Shown in pieces: positions 1-7,848 of a stretch of DNA of 22,928 nucleotides. A program made the position numbers and the translations under genes. Numbering within the stretch: the first letter of the stretch is position 1; each line of letters starts with the position of its first letter. The notes beneath the pieces were generated by a model. That model saw only the letters and a list, made by a program, of their open reading frames with translations, had not been told where the DNA came from and ran no database searches. This DNA comes from Candidatus Poseidoniales archaeon (GTDB taxonomy: Archaea > Thermoplasmatota > Poseidoniia > Poseidoniales > Thalassarchaeaceae), in NCBI GenBank assembly GCA_028821815.1, contig JAPKEY010000009.1, positions 1 to 22,928 on the forward strand, written 5' to 3'.

Positions 1-23
1 TTCCACTCCCAGAGGCGTGTGGC

Positions 24-725
24 TTGGATGATGTGATTGCAGTGTGGATGCCAACCGGCGAATACCACCCATTAGATCCTCTTCCAAATTTGTCAAATGT
101 GCCATTAGTTGATGCATTTGAAGCCTCAACCTTTGTTACATCCAAGCGAGCACTGGAACATGCATCTGCCCGTTATGCATTGGCCACTATCCTCCGTGGT
201 ATTGGGCTTGACCCCTTTGATCTTCGAGTTGTACGAGATGAGCATCGTAAGCCTAACCTGATGTGGATAAATGCTGAAGCTAGAATCCGTGCAGGGGGCC
301 CCCTAAGTCCGCAATTACCAGAGATTACATTGGGTCATTCAAACGGAATTTCAATCGCCGCTGTATCCCTTAATGGCTCACCAATTGGACTGGATGCCGA
401 ACCTCTTGATGTACCCCGTGCTAGGAACTTGTTGACGATGATGACGTCTGGTGAAGAACTCCAATATCTAGAACAATTGTGGGATGTCAATTCAGAGGTT
501 GGCATGCAAGAAGCGATTCGTACGTGGGTGGTCAAGGAGGCAGTCCAGAAGGCCTGTGGATTGGGCATGCATGTAGCTCCACAATCATTCACTGTTCTGA
601 ATTGTGAGGAGGTTGTACTTTCGCATAAAGACCATGATTTCCGGCTCGAATTACATCATTGGCAGGAATTACTCGCCGGTCGAGCATTCACTTTTGGATT
701 TTCAAGATTGATTGAAGTTGTTTAG
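24..725 (+). CDS. 4'-phosphopantetheinyl transferase, Sfp/AcpT type (possibly 5'-partial)
   Basis: Predicted to move the phosphopantetheine arm of CoA onto a serine of a carrier protein. The family motifs are visible: GLDAE at about residues 122-126 (Asp124 and Glu126 bind Mg) and WVVKEA at 168-173 with the conserved W-x-x-K-E. An upstream TLGHSNG segment matches the usual LSHS motif. About 233 residues is normal for the Sfp type. The start is uncertain: a TTG is used here, an in-frame ATG lies at position 48, and the frame stays open to the window edge, so the true start may lie outside. The carrier-protein partner is not in the window. The stop is 5 bases from the stop of a convergent small ORF. 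The family call is firm; the substrate is unknown. Confidence 0.85.
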   Translation: MDDVIAVWMPTGEYHPLDPLPNLSNVPLVDAFEASTFVTSKRALEHASARYALATILRGIGLDPFDLRVVRDEHRKPNLMWINAEARIRAGGPLSPQLPEITLGHSNGISIAAVSLNGSPIGLDAEPLDVPRARNLLTMMTSGEELQYLEQLWDVNSEVGMQEAIRTWVVKEAVQKACGLGMHVAPQSFTVLNCEEVVLSHKDHDFRLELHHWQELLAGRAFTFGFSRLIEVV

Positions 726-730
726 TATAT

Positions 731-928
731 TCAATCTTCATGCTCAATTGATTTCCCACCCAGTGCGAGTAGCAGGCCGGGGACAAATAGTATGGTCAAC
801 ACACGGATCATAGTTTCAACCTCGACATTGAATGTTATGGCCCAGAGGGGTGCAACAGCGGGCATGAAGATGAAACACATGCTGATGCCAACCTTCCGCG
901 CCCAGTGCATGATGGGTGCCGTAGGCAT
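731..928 (-). CDS. Small hypothetical membrane protein, 65 aa
   Basis: Not recognised. The translation has two hydrophobic stretches (about residues 12-30 and 37-54) around a short polar turn, and a charged KSIEHED tail, as expected for a small two-span membrane protein. An AAGGAG sequence lies just before the ATG at 928, only 3 bases away, so the in-frame ATG at 907 is an alternative start. The frame is open further upstream, but that extension runs into the tRNA gene. The stop is 5 bases from the stop of the convergent transferase gene, which fits the tight packing of this genome. It could still be a chance ORF. Confidence 0.4.
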   Translation of the reverse strand: MPTAPIMHWARKVGISMCFIFMPAVAPLWAITFNVEVETMIRVLTILFVPGLLLALGGKSIEHED

Positions 929-999
929 GCACTCCTTGAATTTGCGGGACCGGGCGGACCGAATTGGATAAGACTGAGGCGCGGCCCCCCCAATACACA

Positions 1000-1071
1000 G
1001 CGGATGTAGTGAAGGGGTTATCACCTGAGGTTTCCAACCTCATGTCACGGGTTCAAATCCCGTCGTCCGCA
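1000..1071 (+). tRNA. trnG: tRNA-Gly (anticodon UCC)
   Basis: A complete 72-base cloverleaf can be folded by eye. The acceptor stem pairs 1000-1006 with 1064-1070 (one G-T wobble). The D stem is GTGA/TCAC (1009-1012, 1021-1024). The anticodon stem is TGAGG/CCTCA with loop TTTCCAA, giving anticodon TCC at 1033-1035, which reads GGA. The variable region has 4 bases and the T arm is ACGGG/CCCGT with loop TTCAAAT. The discriminator base is A1071. CCA is not encoded, and no intron is present. Confidence 0.95.
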
Positions 1072-1124
1072 CTCCAGAATTTGATACTGGCGTATTGAAA
1101 AACCACCGACCTGAGCCCGCGTCA

Positions 1125-2996
1125 ATGTCCCACGGTAGACATGGTGCTTCCATCGGTAATTCTACCGAAGAAGGTGACGAAGATGACCTACAAATCTTGG
1201 GGCGAAGCATTTGGAGAATTTTCCCGTATGTCAGCCCTTATCGCCACCGTGCAACATTTGGATTTTTATCCTGTATGTTTGCACGTGTGTTCGATTTGGT
1301 CCCATTTATTTTCATCGGCTTCGCAGTTGACTATTACAGTGGCGTGACTAAATCGGGTGGCCGCCTAGGTGATTTTCGTACTTTCCTAGATGAGAACCTA
1401 TTGTATCATATCAGCGATGATCAAGCCATATCTTATGGAATTCTCATATTCCTTGGATTTGCTGGTCTTGCTGTTTTCCAAGGCATTTCTGATTACTGTT
1501 GGCAAACACTCGGATACAAGGTACAACACGACCTCAGATTGGATGCAACTCAAAGCCTCATCCGGATGGAAGCATCCTACTATGATCTTCGACAAACAGG
1601 GGTCCTCATGTCTGTATTGTCCTCCGATGTGAACCAATTAGAGGATGTAATCTCAGATTCATCCACCTCAATCATCCGGATATTCACGACATTCATCACT
1701 GCATTCTTCATTCTCATGATGATGTCATGGAAGTTGACGGCAGTTCTCTTCGGTCCCCTTCTACTCATCTTCCCAATGGTGTATTTGTTTTCGACACGAG
1801 TTCAACGAAAATATCGCAAGCAAAGAGAATCAACAGGTGGTATCAATGCAGTTCTTGAGAATGTCATTTCTGGAATTGCAGTCGTTCAGGCATACAACGC
1901 ACAAGAATGGGAAATCGCACGGGTTTCAAGTGAAAGTGAAGAATACCGTGACGAAGCCATCGGAGCCAGCCGTGACCGCAATCGTTTCGTTCCAGGTCTG
2001 TATGGTGTTGCTGGAATCGTTTACGGGCTCTTGGTCTCAGTTGGAGGTTGGTTGATGAAGGAGGGAGATATTTCGACGGGCGCCTTTGTCACGTTCCTAC
2101 TCATCATGACTCGTCTTTCCATGCCGTTGTTCATTTTTGGAATGCTTGTCAATCAATTGCAACGTGGGGAGGCAGCTGCCCGTCGCGTGTTCGACATGGT
2201 TGATTTGGAACCCAGTATTGTTGACAAAGAAGGTGCAACAGCATTGGATGGTTCGATAGATAACATTGAGTTTCGAGATGTTCACTTCACTTATCCAGGT
2301 ACAGATACGCCGGTTTTGAATGGAATTTCATTCAATGTAGGGCAAGGTGGCTTCCTTGGTGTTATGGGGCATACAGGGGCAGGTAAATCAACAATATTGA
2401 AATTGATTCTACGCTACTATGAACCTGATTCAGGAGAGGTATTGATCAATGGCCACAACATCCAGGACATTACTCTGGACAGTGTTCGAGAACAGATGGG
2501 ATTCGTCAATCAAGACCCATTCTTATTCTATGGAAGTATTCGTGACAATGTTGTCTATTCACGGCATGCAAGCTCAGAAGAAGTCGATTCAGCACTTCAT
2601 TTGGCAGGCGCAGATGAATTTGTAATCAATATGGAGGATGGTGTCGACACGCTTGTTGGCGATCGTGGTGTCATGCTATCGGGTGGCCAACGTGCGAGAA
2701 TTTCGTTGGCCCGAGCAATGCTGAAGAAGCCAAGTTTGTTGATTCTCGATGAAGCCTCAAGTGCTTTAGATGCGGAAACAGAGCGACAAATTCAATCGAA
2801 TCTCCTCGGAACTGGTGGCGTACGAACCACAATTGCAGTAGCCCATCGTTTATCGACGATTCGAAATGCAGACGAAATTCTATCAATGGTTGATGGGGCG
2901 GTGGTCGAACGGGGTACACATGATATTCTTGTGACCAACAGCGGTGTATATTCCAGCCAATGGGCAATCCAAACAGGGGCACTCGGGGGGGAGTAA
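1125..2996 (+). CDS. ABC transporter, fused membrane and ATPase domains (exporter half-transporter)
   Basis: A type IV exporter half-transporter (MsbA/MDR-like) that should act as a dimer in the cytoplasmic membrane. The N-terminal half holds about six membrane segments; the C-terminal half is the ATPase with Walker A GHTGAGKST, Q-loop VNQDPF, signature LSGGQRARISLARAM, Walker B LLILDEASSALD and H-loop VAHRLST. The length of about 623 residues is normal. ATG 1125 was chosen; an in-frame TTG at 1095 would add 10 residues, and neither has a clear Shine-Dalgarno sequence. The next gene starts 4 bases after this stop, so the two are probably cotranscribed. The cargo (lipid, glycolipid or small molecule) cannot be read from sequence. 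Confidence 0.92.
   Translation: MSHGRHGASIGNSTEEGDEDDLQILGRSIWRIFPYVSPYRHRATFGFLSCMFARVFDLVPFIFIGFAVDYYSGVTKSGGRLGDFRTFLDENLLYHISDDQAISYGILIFLGFAGLAVFQGISDYCWQTLGYKVQHDLRLDATQSLIRMEASYYDLRQTGVLMSVLSSDVNQLEDVISDSSTSIIRIFTTFITAFFILMMMSWKLTAVLFGPLLLIFPMVYLFSTRVQRKYRKQRESTGGINAVLENVISGIAVVQAYNAQEWEIARVSSESEEYRDEAIGASRDRNRFVPGLYGVAGIVYGLLVSVGGWLMKEGDISTGAFVTFLLIMTRLSMPLFIFGMLVNQLQRGEAAARRVFDMVDLEPSIVDKEGATALDGSIDNIEFRDVHFTYPGTDTPVLNGISFNVGQGGFLGVMGHTGAGKSTILKLILRYYEPDSGEVLINGHNIQDITLDSVREQMGFVNQDPFLFYGSIRDNVVYSRHASSEEVDSALHLAGADEFVINMEDGVDTLVGDRGVMLSGGQRARISLARAMLKKPSLLILDEASSALDAETERQIQSNLLGTGGVRTTIAVAHRLSTIRNADEILSMVDGAVVERGTHDILVTNSGVYSSQWAIQTGALGGE
2985..2993 (+). promoter_or_regulatory. Shine-Dalgarno for the FGE-like gene
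   Basis: A GGGGGGGAG-type purine run overlaps the end of the ABC transporter gene and lies 7 bases before GTG 3001. It decides the start of the next gene and suggests translational coupling. Confidence 0.6.
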
Positions 2997-3000
2997 CTCC

Positions 3001-3801
3001 GTGTCCGAAATCGATTGGATTCGAATTGATCCCGGGACTGCTTGGCTTGGGGATGAACGTGGAGCCCTAATGCATGCTGGAAATGGTCCGCGTCATGAAA
3101 TTTGTATTGAAACTGAATTTGAAATCAGTGCAACACCGATAACATTTGCACAATGGAAAAATCTGACAGGTCAAGCCGCAGCAGGAGAGGGTCATGACAC
3201 TCCTGTGAACCGATTGACACCATTGATGATTGAAGCGGGCCTCATCGGTGTCGAGGGCGATCCAAGGCCCCCTTCCGAAGCTGAGTGGGCCCTCGCAGCA
3301 AAGCAGGGCACAATCGGCCCTGGTGATGTACAAGTTGAGGTTTTGAGCGATCGTCCACCTCGTAGTGGTTATTGGGGTGCTCCTTGTGATGGCCGCCCTT
3401 GGATAACTCCAGTTCGAGCAGGGGGTATTTCGGACCACACTGCGCATACAACTCGAGTTTGGCAGGGTTCCGGTACCATGAGGGGGGCAACACCACGGGG
3501 TGTATCACGTCCGCAAATGGGATTCAGGTTGGTCCGCTCGACGATACCTGAAAGTGAATTGAATATGCCCAATGCACCACCACAGAAGGATCTTCTAATT
3601 CGAGAATCCACCATCGCATTACTTATTGGAATATTACCGAGTTTTACTTGGGCTTACTTCAATGCAAGCGACCGCTACCTCTCTGAGAGTTGGCTCAATA
3701 TTGCCGTGGGGGGTATTTTCTTCTCATTTATGACCGCTTTCTTGTGGAGACCAAAAACTCCATCCTATTCGATACAGGATGGGAAAATGCGACGAAACTA
3801 G
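3001..3801 (+). CDS. FGE/SUMF-like domain protein with C-terminal membrane anchor
   Basis: Residues 1 to about 180 resemble the formylglycine-generating enzyme (SUMF) fold: GTAWLGD near the start, PPSEAEWALAAKQG (usual form LPTEAEWEYAA), RVWQGSGTMRGATPRG (usual RGGSW...R) and GFRLVR at the domain end. The cysteine pair that real formylglycine-generating enzymes carry just before GFR is absent, so sulfatase activation is unlikely; such domains also serve as binding or structural modules. Two membrane segments follow (about residues 201-218 and 231-247). GTG 3001 is favoured by a purine-rich ribosome site 7 bases upstream; an in-frame ATG at 2944 would overlap the ABC gene by 53 bases. It lies 4 bases after the ABC exporter and probably works with it. 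Confidence 0.7.
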   Translation: MSEIDWIRIDPGTAWLGDERGALMHAGNGPRHEICIETEFEISATPITFAQWKNLTGQAAAGEGHDTPVNRLTPLMIEAGLIGVEGDPRPPSEAEWALAAKQGTIGPGDVQVEVLSDRPPRSGYWGAPCDGRPWITPVRAGGISDHTAHTTRVWQGSGTMRGATPRGVSRPQMGFRLVRSTIPESELNMPNAPPQKDLLIRESTIALLIGILPSFTWAYFNASDRYLSESWLNIAVGGIFFSFMTAFLWRPKTPSYSIQDGKMRRN

Positions 3802-4895
3802 GACCGATCTTTGTCATCGATTTGTAAACCCGCATTCTTGGTGATGTAGATTCTCCACCAAGCGGTCAAGACACCCCACCCGTATGACCAATGCATCAGG
3901 AATGTCATCAGAGGAGCCAACAAAATGGTTGCCAACGTACGTGAGGGGGATGTACCCAGAGCGGCGCCACACCAACATAACGCCAGATATAATCCTGCAA
4001 GGCTGACTGGAAGGTGTACCATAGTACGTTTCAGCCCCATGGGTACAGATTCCAATGAAATGTCCCAGACATTTGGCCATGATAAGCCACCATTGAGTGA
4101 ACCACAGACAAATGCAGCCAACGCGGCTAGGACCAGTAGGGGGAACATTCCTACCGCAGTATGGCTCCATGATTTCATACCAGGGTGGATACGGCTGGCC
4201 AAAATACGAACAAGACCATAATTTCGGATTTGTTTTCGCACTCGGTCCGGATTTCTTCGGCGATGCCACATAATAGCATCTCTGTCCTGCCATAATTGGT
4301 GTCCAGCCAGTACGATTCTGTAATCCATCATCGCGTCTTCACAACCGATTGCACCCTTATCAAATCCACCGACTTCATCAAGAACGGATTTTCGATAAGC
4401 AGCATTCACTCCGGGTAACTGTGCCGCGGGTGTCAATTGTTCCGAACCACGATTCCCGTAATTCGTACCTGCAGTTACCCATTTGGAGCAAAATGTCACA
4501 TCGATGACGCGTTGCCAAAAAGTCGACCTGAGATCGGATGGAGCAAAATTTGGGCCACCGACTCCAGCAACATTTTCTCTGTCGAACCAGCGAACAAGAT
4601 TTGCAACCCAATCCTCTGGAATCCACACATCATCATCTGTGAATAAAACGATATCACAATCAATGGTTCTGAGTGCCACATTGCATGCATCTGCACGAGT
4701 CCGACTCCCCGCATCATCAACCCAAGTTGCTCCAGATGATTCTGCAATGGCTTGCCCTGGATCATCCGTTGGACCAACAATAGCAATTTCCAAAGAACCA
4801 CCCCAAGTCTGATTCGATAGCCCGTTGAGGGCTATTTCCAACTCTTCCGCATTGCGAAGGGTGGGGATAATCACGCATACCCTAGGGCTTGCCAT
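3798..4895 (-). CDS. Family 2 glycosyltransferase with C-terminal membrane segments
   Basis: A GT-A fold glycosyltransferase that should use a nucleotide- or dolichol-linked sugar at the inner membrane face. Visible signs: VCVIIPTLRN at the N terminus, FTDDDVW with the metal-binding Asp87-89, GVNAAYRKSVLDEVGGFD, GCEDAMMDYRI (catalytic ED) and a following MWHRRRNPDRVRKQIRNYG segment like the Q/R-x-x-R-W motif. Three or so hydrophobic segments fill the last third (about residues 245-345). Length 365 aa. It starts with ATG 13 bases after the stop of pcn and is likely cotranscribed with it. Its stop overlaps the stop of the convergent FGE-like gene inside a CTAG palindrome. Acceptor unknown; cell-surface glycan or glycolipid synthesis is likely. 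Confidence 0.88.
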   Translation of the reverse strand: MASPRVCVIIPTLRNAEELEIALNGLSNQTWGGSLEIAIVGPTDDPGQAIAESSGATWVDDAGSRTRADACNVALRTIDCDIVLFTDDDVWIPEDWVANLVRWFDRENVAGVGGPNFAPSDLRSTFWQRVIDVTFCSKWVTAGTNYGNRGSEQLTPAAQLPGVNAAYRKSVLDEVGGFDKGAIGCEDAMMDYRIVLAGHQLWQDRDAIMWHRRRNPDRVRKQIRNYGLVRILASRIHPGMKSWSHTAVGMFPLLVLAALAAFVCGSLNGGLSWPNVWDISLESVPMGLKRTMVHLPVSLAGLYLALCWCGAALGTSPSRTLATILLAPLMTFLMHWSYGWGVLTAWWRIYITKNAGLQIDDKDRS

Positions 4896-4908
4896 GTTCT
4901 ACGCGGGT

Positions 4909-5652
4909 TCACGCATCGCCTTCAATTCTTGGTGCGAGGAAGTAGACACAACGGCCTGCTCCGTCTGCAAATTCAAATTCCAATCGAAGTGGATGATTCT
5001 CATTGAAGAACAAGGTGACACTATCTACAATTGCTTCCATTCGCTTGGCCATTGGATAGAGTAGCGATAGGCTGTATTGACTCTTCACCGGTCCGTCACA
5101 GACCAAATCCTGCAATTCACCAGCATCATATGAGACATTGACCGTATCAGTGTCGCCACTGACATTCACGCCAAATGATTGGGCATTGAGGGAAATGGTT
5201 GCCAAGTCACCAACCTGCTTGGCTGCACGCAGTGCACGACTAAACTTGACTGCAGAGAGTTTGACAGAACTGTGTAATTCGACGTCTGGGACGCGAGGTT
5301 CTAGCATTGTAGCTCGATCTAATGGTCGAATGGTTCGATTGATCTCTCCAACTTGGATGTTGACTCTTCCATCGTTTTCGTCATAATTCATTTCGATGAG
5401 ATCTCCGGCTTCAGCCAAGCCGATGAGGTCATGCAGTTTCTTCAATTCAAATCCAATCGTACATGGCTCGCATTCCCATGCTTCAAAGGCTGCAGCATCA
5501 ATTTCCATTCGCACCATTGCGACATGCATTGCATCCACCGCTCGGACCTCGAGATGTCCATCTTCAAATTTGAATTTAGCATCCTCTACAAGGACTGTGA
5601 GAATGTCTACGATGGTTCTCATCGTGTCCTGTTTGGCCGTGATATTCAGCAT
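4909..5652 (-). CDS. pcn: DNA polymerase sliding clamp PCNA
   Basis: The archaeal replication clamp, a homotrimer ring that tethers polymerase, ligase and FEN1 to DNA. At 247 residues it has the usual length. Typical features are the start MLNITAKQ, the segment VRAVDAMHVAMVRMEI (usual RAMDPSHVAMV), the interdomain connector around DRATMLEPRVPDVEL, LSAVKFSRALRAAKQVGD, and the end VYFLAPRIEGDA (usual YLLAPRIE). An 82-base gap separates it from tfs upstream; on the minus strand this gap has a T-rich CTTTTTAG element about 45 bases before the ATG that could be its own TATA box. A glycosyltransferase gene follows after 13 bases. Confidence 0.97.
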   Translation of the reverse strand: MLNITAKQDTMRTIVDILTVLVEDAKFKFEDGHLEVRAVDAMHVAMVRMEIDAAAFEAWECEPCTIGFELKKLHDLIGLAEAGDLIEMNYDENDGRVNIQVGEINRTIRPLDRATMLEPRVPDVELHSSVKLSAVKFSRALRAAKQVGDLATISLNAQSFGVNVSGDTDTVNVSYDAGELQDLVCDGPVKSQYSLSLLYPMAKRMEAIVDSVTLFFNENHPLRLEFEFADGAGRCVYFLAPRIEGDA

Positions 5653-5734
5653 GGGTCCACCGTACTTACTAACTTCTGAGCAGAGGGGGCTAAAAAGGGT
5701 TCACTTCAGAACACCTACGGTGTTTGAGGCAAAA

Positions 5735-6088
5735 TCAGTATTCACGCCACCCATGCCCACATTCTGAGCACGTCAATATTCGAGTTTCTGGTTCATCAGA
5801 TGCGCGCGTTTGCTGCAACTCAGCATAGACCTTATCTGAATCACATTTTGGGCAGATGTACGTTTTAGTCGTTAAGACGCCACGTTGTTGATCAGCATCT
5901 TCAATCACCCTTCGGTCTCTTGATTCAGCCTTGCTGCTTGAAGCAGCTTTAGAGATGTCAATTTCAGTCCCATCTTCCATCATAACCTTGTTTTCAGCGT
6001 CACCGCTGTAGCCACAATTGTAGTTGGGGCATTTGATTCGACCTGAGGGGTCTGGGAATGCTAACGTTCCACATTCTGGACAGAACAT
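5735..6088 (-). CDS. tfs: Transcription factor S (TFIIS-like RNA cleavage factor)
   Basis: Stimulates RNA cleavage by backtracked archaeal RNA polymerase. The 117-residue product has an N-terminal zinc ribbon (C3-x2-C6, C20-x4-C25), a polar linker rich in Lys, Asp and Ser, and a C-terminal TFIIS ribbon: ICPKCDSDKVY, QTRASDEPETR with the catalytic Asp-Glu that enters the polymerase, then CSECGHGWREY. ATG 6088 gives the usual MFCPECG start; the frame extends upstream to a GTG, but that would add 23 non-homologous residues and cross the promoter shared with nop5. The x4 spacing in the first ribbon is unusual (x2 is normal). Confidence 0.94.
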   Translation of the reverse strand: MFCPECGTLAFPDPSGRIKCPNYNCGYSGDAENKVMMEDGTEIDISKAASSSKAESRDRRVIEDADQQRGVLTTKTYICPKCDSDKVYAELQQTRASDEPETRILTCSECGHGWREY

Positions 6089-6139
6089 GGGACCATCCGT
6101 GAAATCATTACACTTGAACAATCCTATACCGTGGCTTTC

Positions 6140-6149
6140 CAATATATCG
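6140..6149. promoter_or_regulatory. TATA-like element between tfs and nop5
   Basis: CAATATATCG reads as a TATA-like A/T-only core on both strands. On the plus strand a start site about 25 bases downstream (near 6170) would give a short leader before GTG 6189 of nop5. On the minus strand it would give a start near 6118 and a 30-base leader for tfs. This is a match by eye; no transcription data. Confidence 0.4.
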
Positions 6150-6188
6150 TTCCGCACGGACTTTGAAGGGGAGGGGTCTGCGTCAATT

Positions 6189-7175
6189 GTGAAACTCGTA
6201 TGGGATTGGCGATTTGCCCGCGTCTATGATGACAATCAGCGGGTTATTGACGAGTGTGTCTGGAGTGGAAACCAGACCCCTGTGGCACTTGCTGAACGTT
6301 TGGCTTTGCTTATGGAGGGTCGAATGACAACTGAAGCAAGAACCCTCGCAGATCGATTTCCCGAGTGTATAGTGACCCCCTCAACTAGTGTAAATTCTTG
6401 GCCTGATTTAGAATCACATGAATCCACCCTATTGCAAGAAGCATCTCTCCAACTCGCGGGACGGAATGTAGCAGATTCCGCATCAAATCCAGACTTCCGC
6501 CTCGAGCATCTTGTCCGGGCGACCGAAGAGATGCGAACCGCACACAACACACTTGAATCCCGTATCGTTGAATGGGCTGGACTTTTTCTCCCAAAGCTAG
6601 ATTTGGATTTAAATCGAAATCAGATTGCTGCTGCAGTGACTGGTTCGGAAAATTTACAGGAAACTGCTGAACATCTTGACACTACGTCGGCTGGAGTAGA
6701 AGTTGGAAAAAAGGAGTGGTCCGGAATTCATTCATTGGCTAGTTCGACAGTGAATTTAGCTGCAGATGTTGAAAGAATGGAAGATTCGATTCGAGAACTT
6801 TCGAGTATCCACTTGCCATCTCTTTCCTTATTGCTTGGCCCCCTTTTGGCTGCAAAACTTTGCACTACAGCCCATGGGAGGGAAAGATTGGCTCGCCTCC
6901 CAGCGAGCACAATCCAAGTTCTAGGGGCTGAGACCGCCTTCTTCATGCATATGCGACAAGGAACACCTCCACCCAAACACGGTCACATTTTTCAGCATCC
7001 TTGGATTTGTCGAAGCCCTAAATGGACCCGTGGTTCCATTGCTCGAATGCTTGCCGCCAAAGCGGCCATAGCAGTTAGGGTCGATCATTTTGGGGGCGAA
7101 ACTTGGACCTCCAAACAAATCTCAGAAATCGAGCAGAAAGTCGGTGAAATTCGTGCACGTAAAAGTCGGAGGTGA
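6189..7175 (+). CDS. nop5: Nop5/Nop56-58 family box C/D RNP core protein
   Basis: Scaffold of the archaeal box C/D guide RNP, which 2'-O-methylates rRNA and tRNA. It bridges L7Ae-bound guide RNA and fibrillarin. The C-terminal Nop domain is clear: ASTIQVLGAETAFF, then RQGTPPPKHGHIFQHP and RGSIARMLAAKAAIAVRVDHFGG. The central part is rich in helical, coiled-coil-like sequence. GTG 6189 was chosen because it gives KLVWDWRFARVYDD, matching the usual short beta-strand start, and it lies just downstream of the predicted promoter; upstream ATGs would overlap tfs. GGGGAGGGG at 6168-6176 may be its ribosome site, though 12 bases away. It is followed by flpA, its direct partner. Length about 328 aa. 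Confidence 0.93.
   Translation: MKLVWDWRFARVYDDNQRVIDECVWSGNQTPVALAERLALLMEGRMTTEARTLADRFPECIVTPSTSVNSWPDLESHESTLLQEASLQLAGRNVADSASNPDFRLEHLVRATEEMRTAHNTLESRIVEWAGLFLPKLDLDLNRNQIAAAVTGSENLQETAEHLDTTSAGVEVGKKEWSGIHSLASSTVNLAADVERMEDSIRELSSIHLPSLSLLLGPLLAAKLCTTAHGRERLARLPASTIQVLGAETAFFMHMRQGTPPPKHGHIFQHPWICRSPKWTRGSIARMLAAKAAIAVRVDHFGGETWTSKQISEIEQKVGEIRARKSRR
7168..7175 (+). promoter_or_regulatory. Shine-Dalgarno for flpA
   Basis: GGAGGTGA, a full match to the anti-Shine-Dalgarno sequence, ends exactly with the nop5 stop codon and lies 4 bases before TTG 7180. It fixes the flpA start and couples its translation to nop5. Confidence 0.8.
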
Positions 7176-7179
7176 GGGT

Positions 7180-7848
7180 TTGAAATCATTCTCCGAACGG
7201 GTTGAAATCCGCGGGCGCAGTCTCTGGTCTCGTAACGCAGTCAAAGGTGTCAGTTTGCGCGGAGAACGCCTGAAGCGAGATGGTCGCAAAGAGTGGAGAC
7301 AATGGAATCCCCGGGCATCAAAACTTGGAGCCGCGCTAATCAAAGCATCAGAAACAGGTCTTCTGCCTGAACCTGGTTCGATGTGTTTGTATTTAGGGTC
7401 GGGCCATGGCACAAGCATCAGTCACTTGCATGATCACATGTGTGGTGCAAAGAATCACCTTGGCGGAGTGATTGTTGCAGTTGACATTTCATCTAGATGC
7501 ATTCGTGATATGATTAGATTGTCGAAAGCGCGTCCAGGTAAAGTACCAGTAATGGCAGATTGCCGACATACCGAACACATCTTACCTTTTCTTTCAAAGA
7601 AAGTGCCATGGCTGTTTCAAGATGTATCTCAATCTGGACAAGTCGAGATGTTTATTGAGGCTTGCAACAATTTCTTGGCTCCAAATGGAACTGGACTACT
7701 ATCGTTAAAATCAGCCAGTGAACGCGATACACAAGGTGCATTTGATTATGCCGAGAAGTCTCTAAAGGATGCAGGGTTAACATTGATTGAGAGAATCGAT
7801 TTGGCTGGCTGGGAAGATCAACATGTTCTCTTTCATGTGGTGTGCTGA
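7180..7848 (+). CDS. flpA: Fibrillarin-like rRNA/tRNA 2'-O-methyltransferase
   Basis: The SAM-dependent methyltransferase of the box C/D RNP. Features: YLGSGHGTSISHLHDH (SAM loop, usual form YLGAASGTTVSHVSD), GGVIVAVDISSRCIRDMI, PVMADCRHTEHI (usual ADARHP), WLFQDVSQSGQVEMFI (usual YQDVAQPNQ) and LSLKSASERDT with the catalytic lysine. About 222 residues is normal. TTG 7180 is set by the perfect ribosome site; longer upstream frames only overlap nop5. The SAM loop GSGHGTS departs from the usual GAASGTT, but the family is clear. It overlaps mutM by one base (TGATG). Confidence 0.94.
   Translation: MKSFSERVEIRGRSLWSRNAVKGVSLRGERLKRDGRKEWRQWNPRASKLGAALIKASETGLLPEPGSMCLYLGSGHGTSISHLHDHMCGAKNHLGGVIVAVDISSRCIRDMIRLSKARPGKVPVMADCRHTEHILPFLSKKVPWLFQDVSQSGQVEMFIEACNNFLAPNGTGLLSLKSASERDTQGAFDYAEKSLKDAGLTLIERIDLAGWEDQHVLFHVVC

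Noticed and set aside
929..1024. N-terminal extension of the small minus-strand ORF into the tRNA-Gly gene
   Set aside because: It would overlap the 3' part of the frame with a firm tRNA, and the extra residues look like random, non-hydrophobic sequence.
3067..3447. 126-codon minus-strand open frame opposite the FGE-like gene
   Set aside because: No recognisable motif, cysteine-rich random look, and the plus-strand frame has clear family signs.
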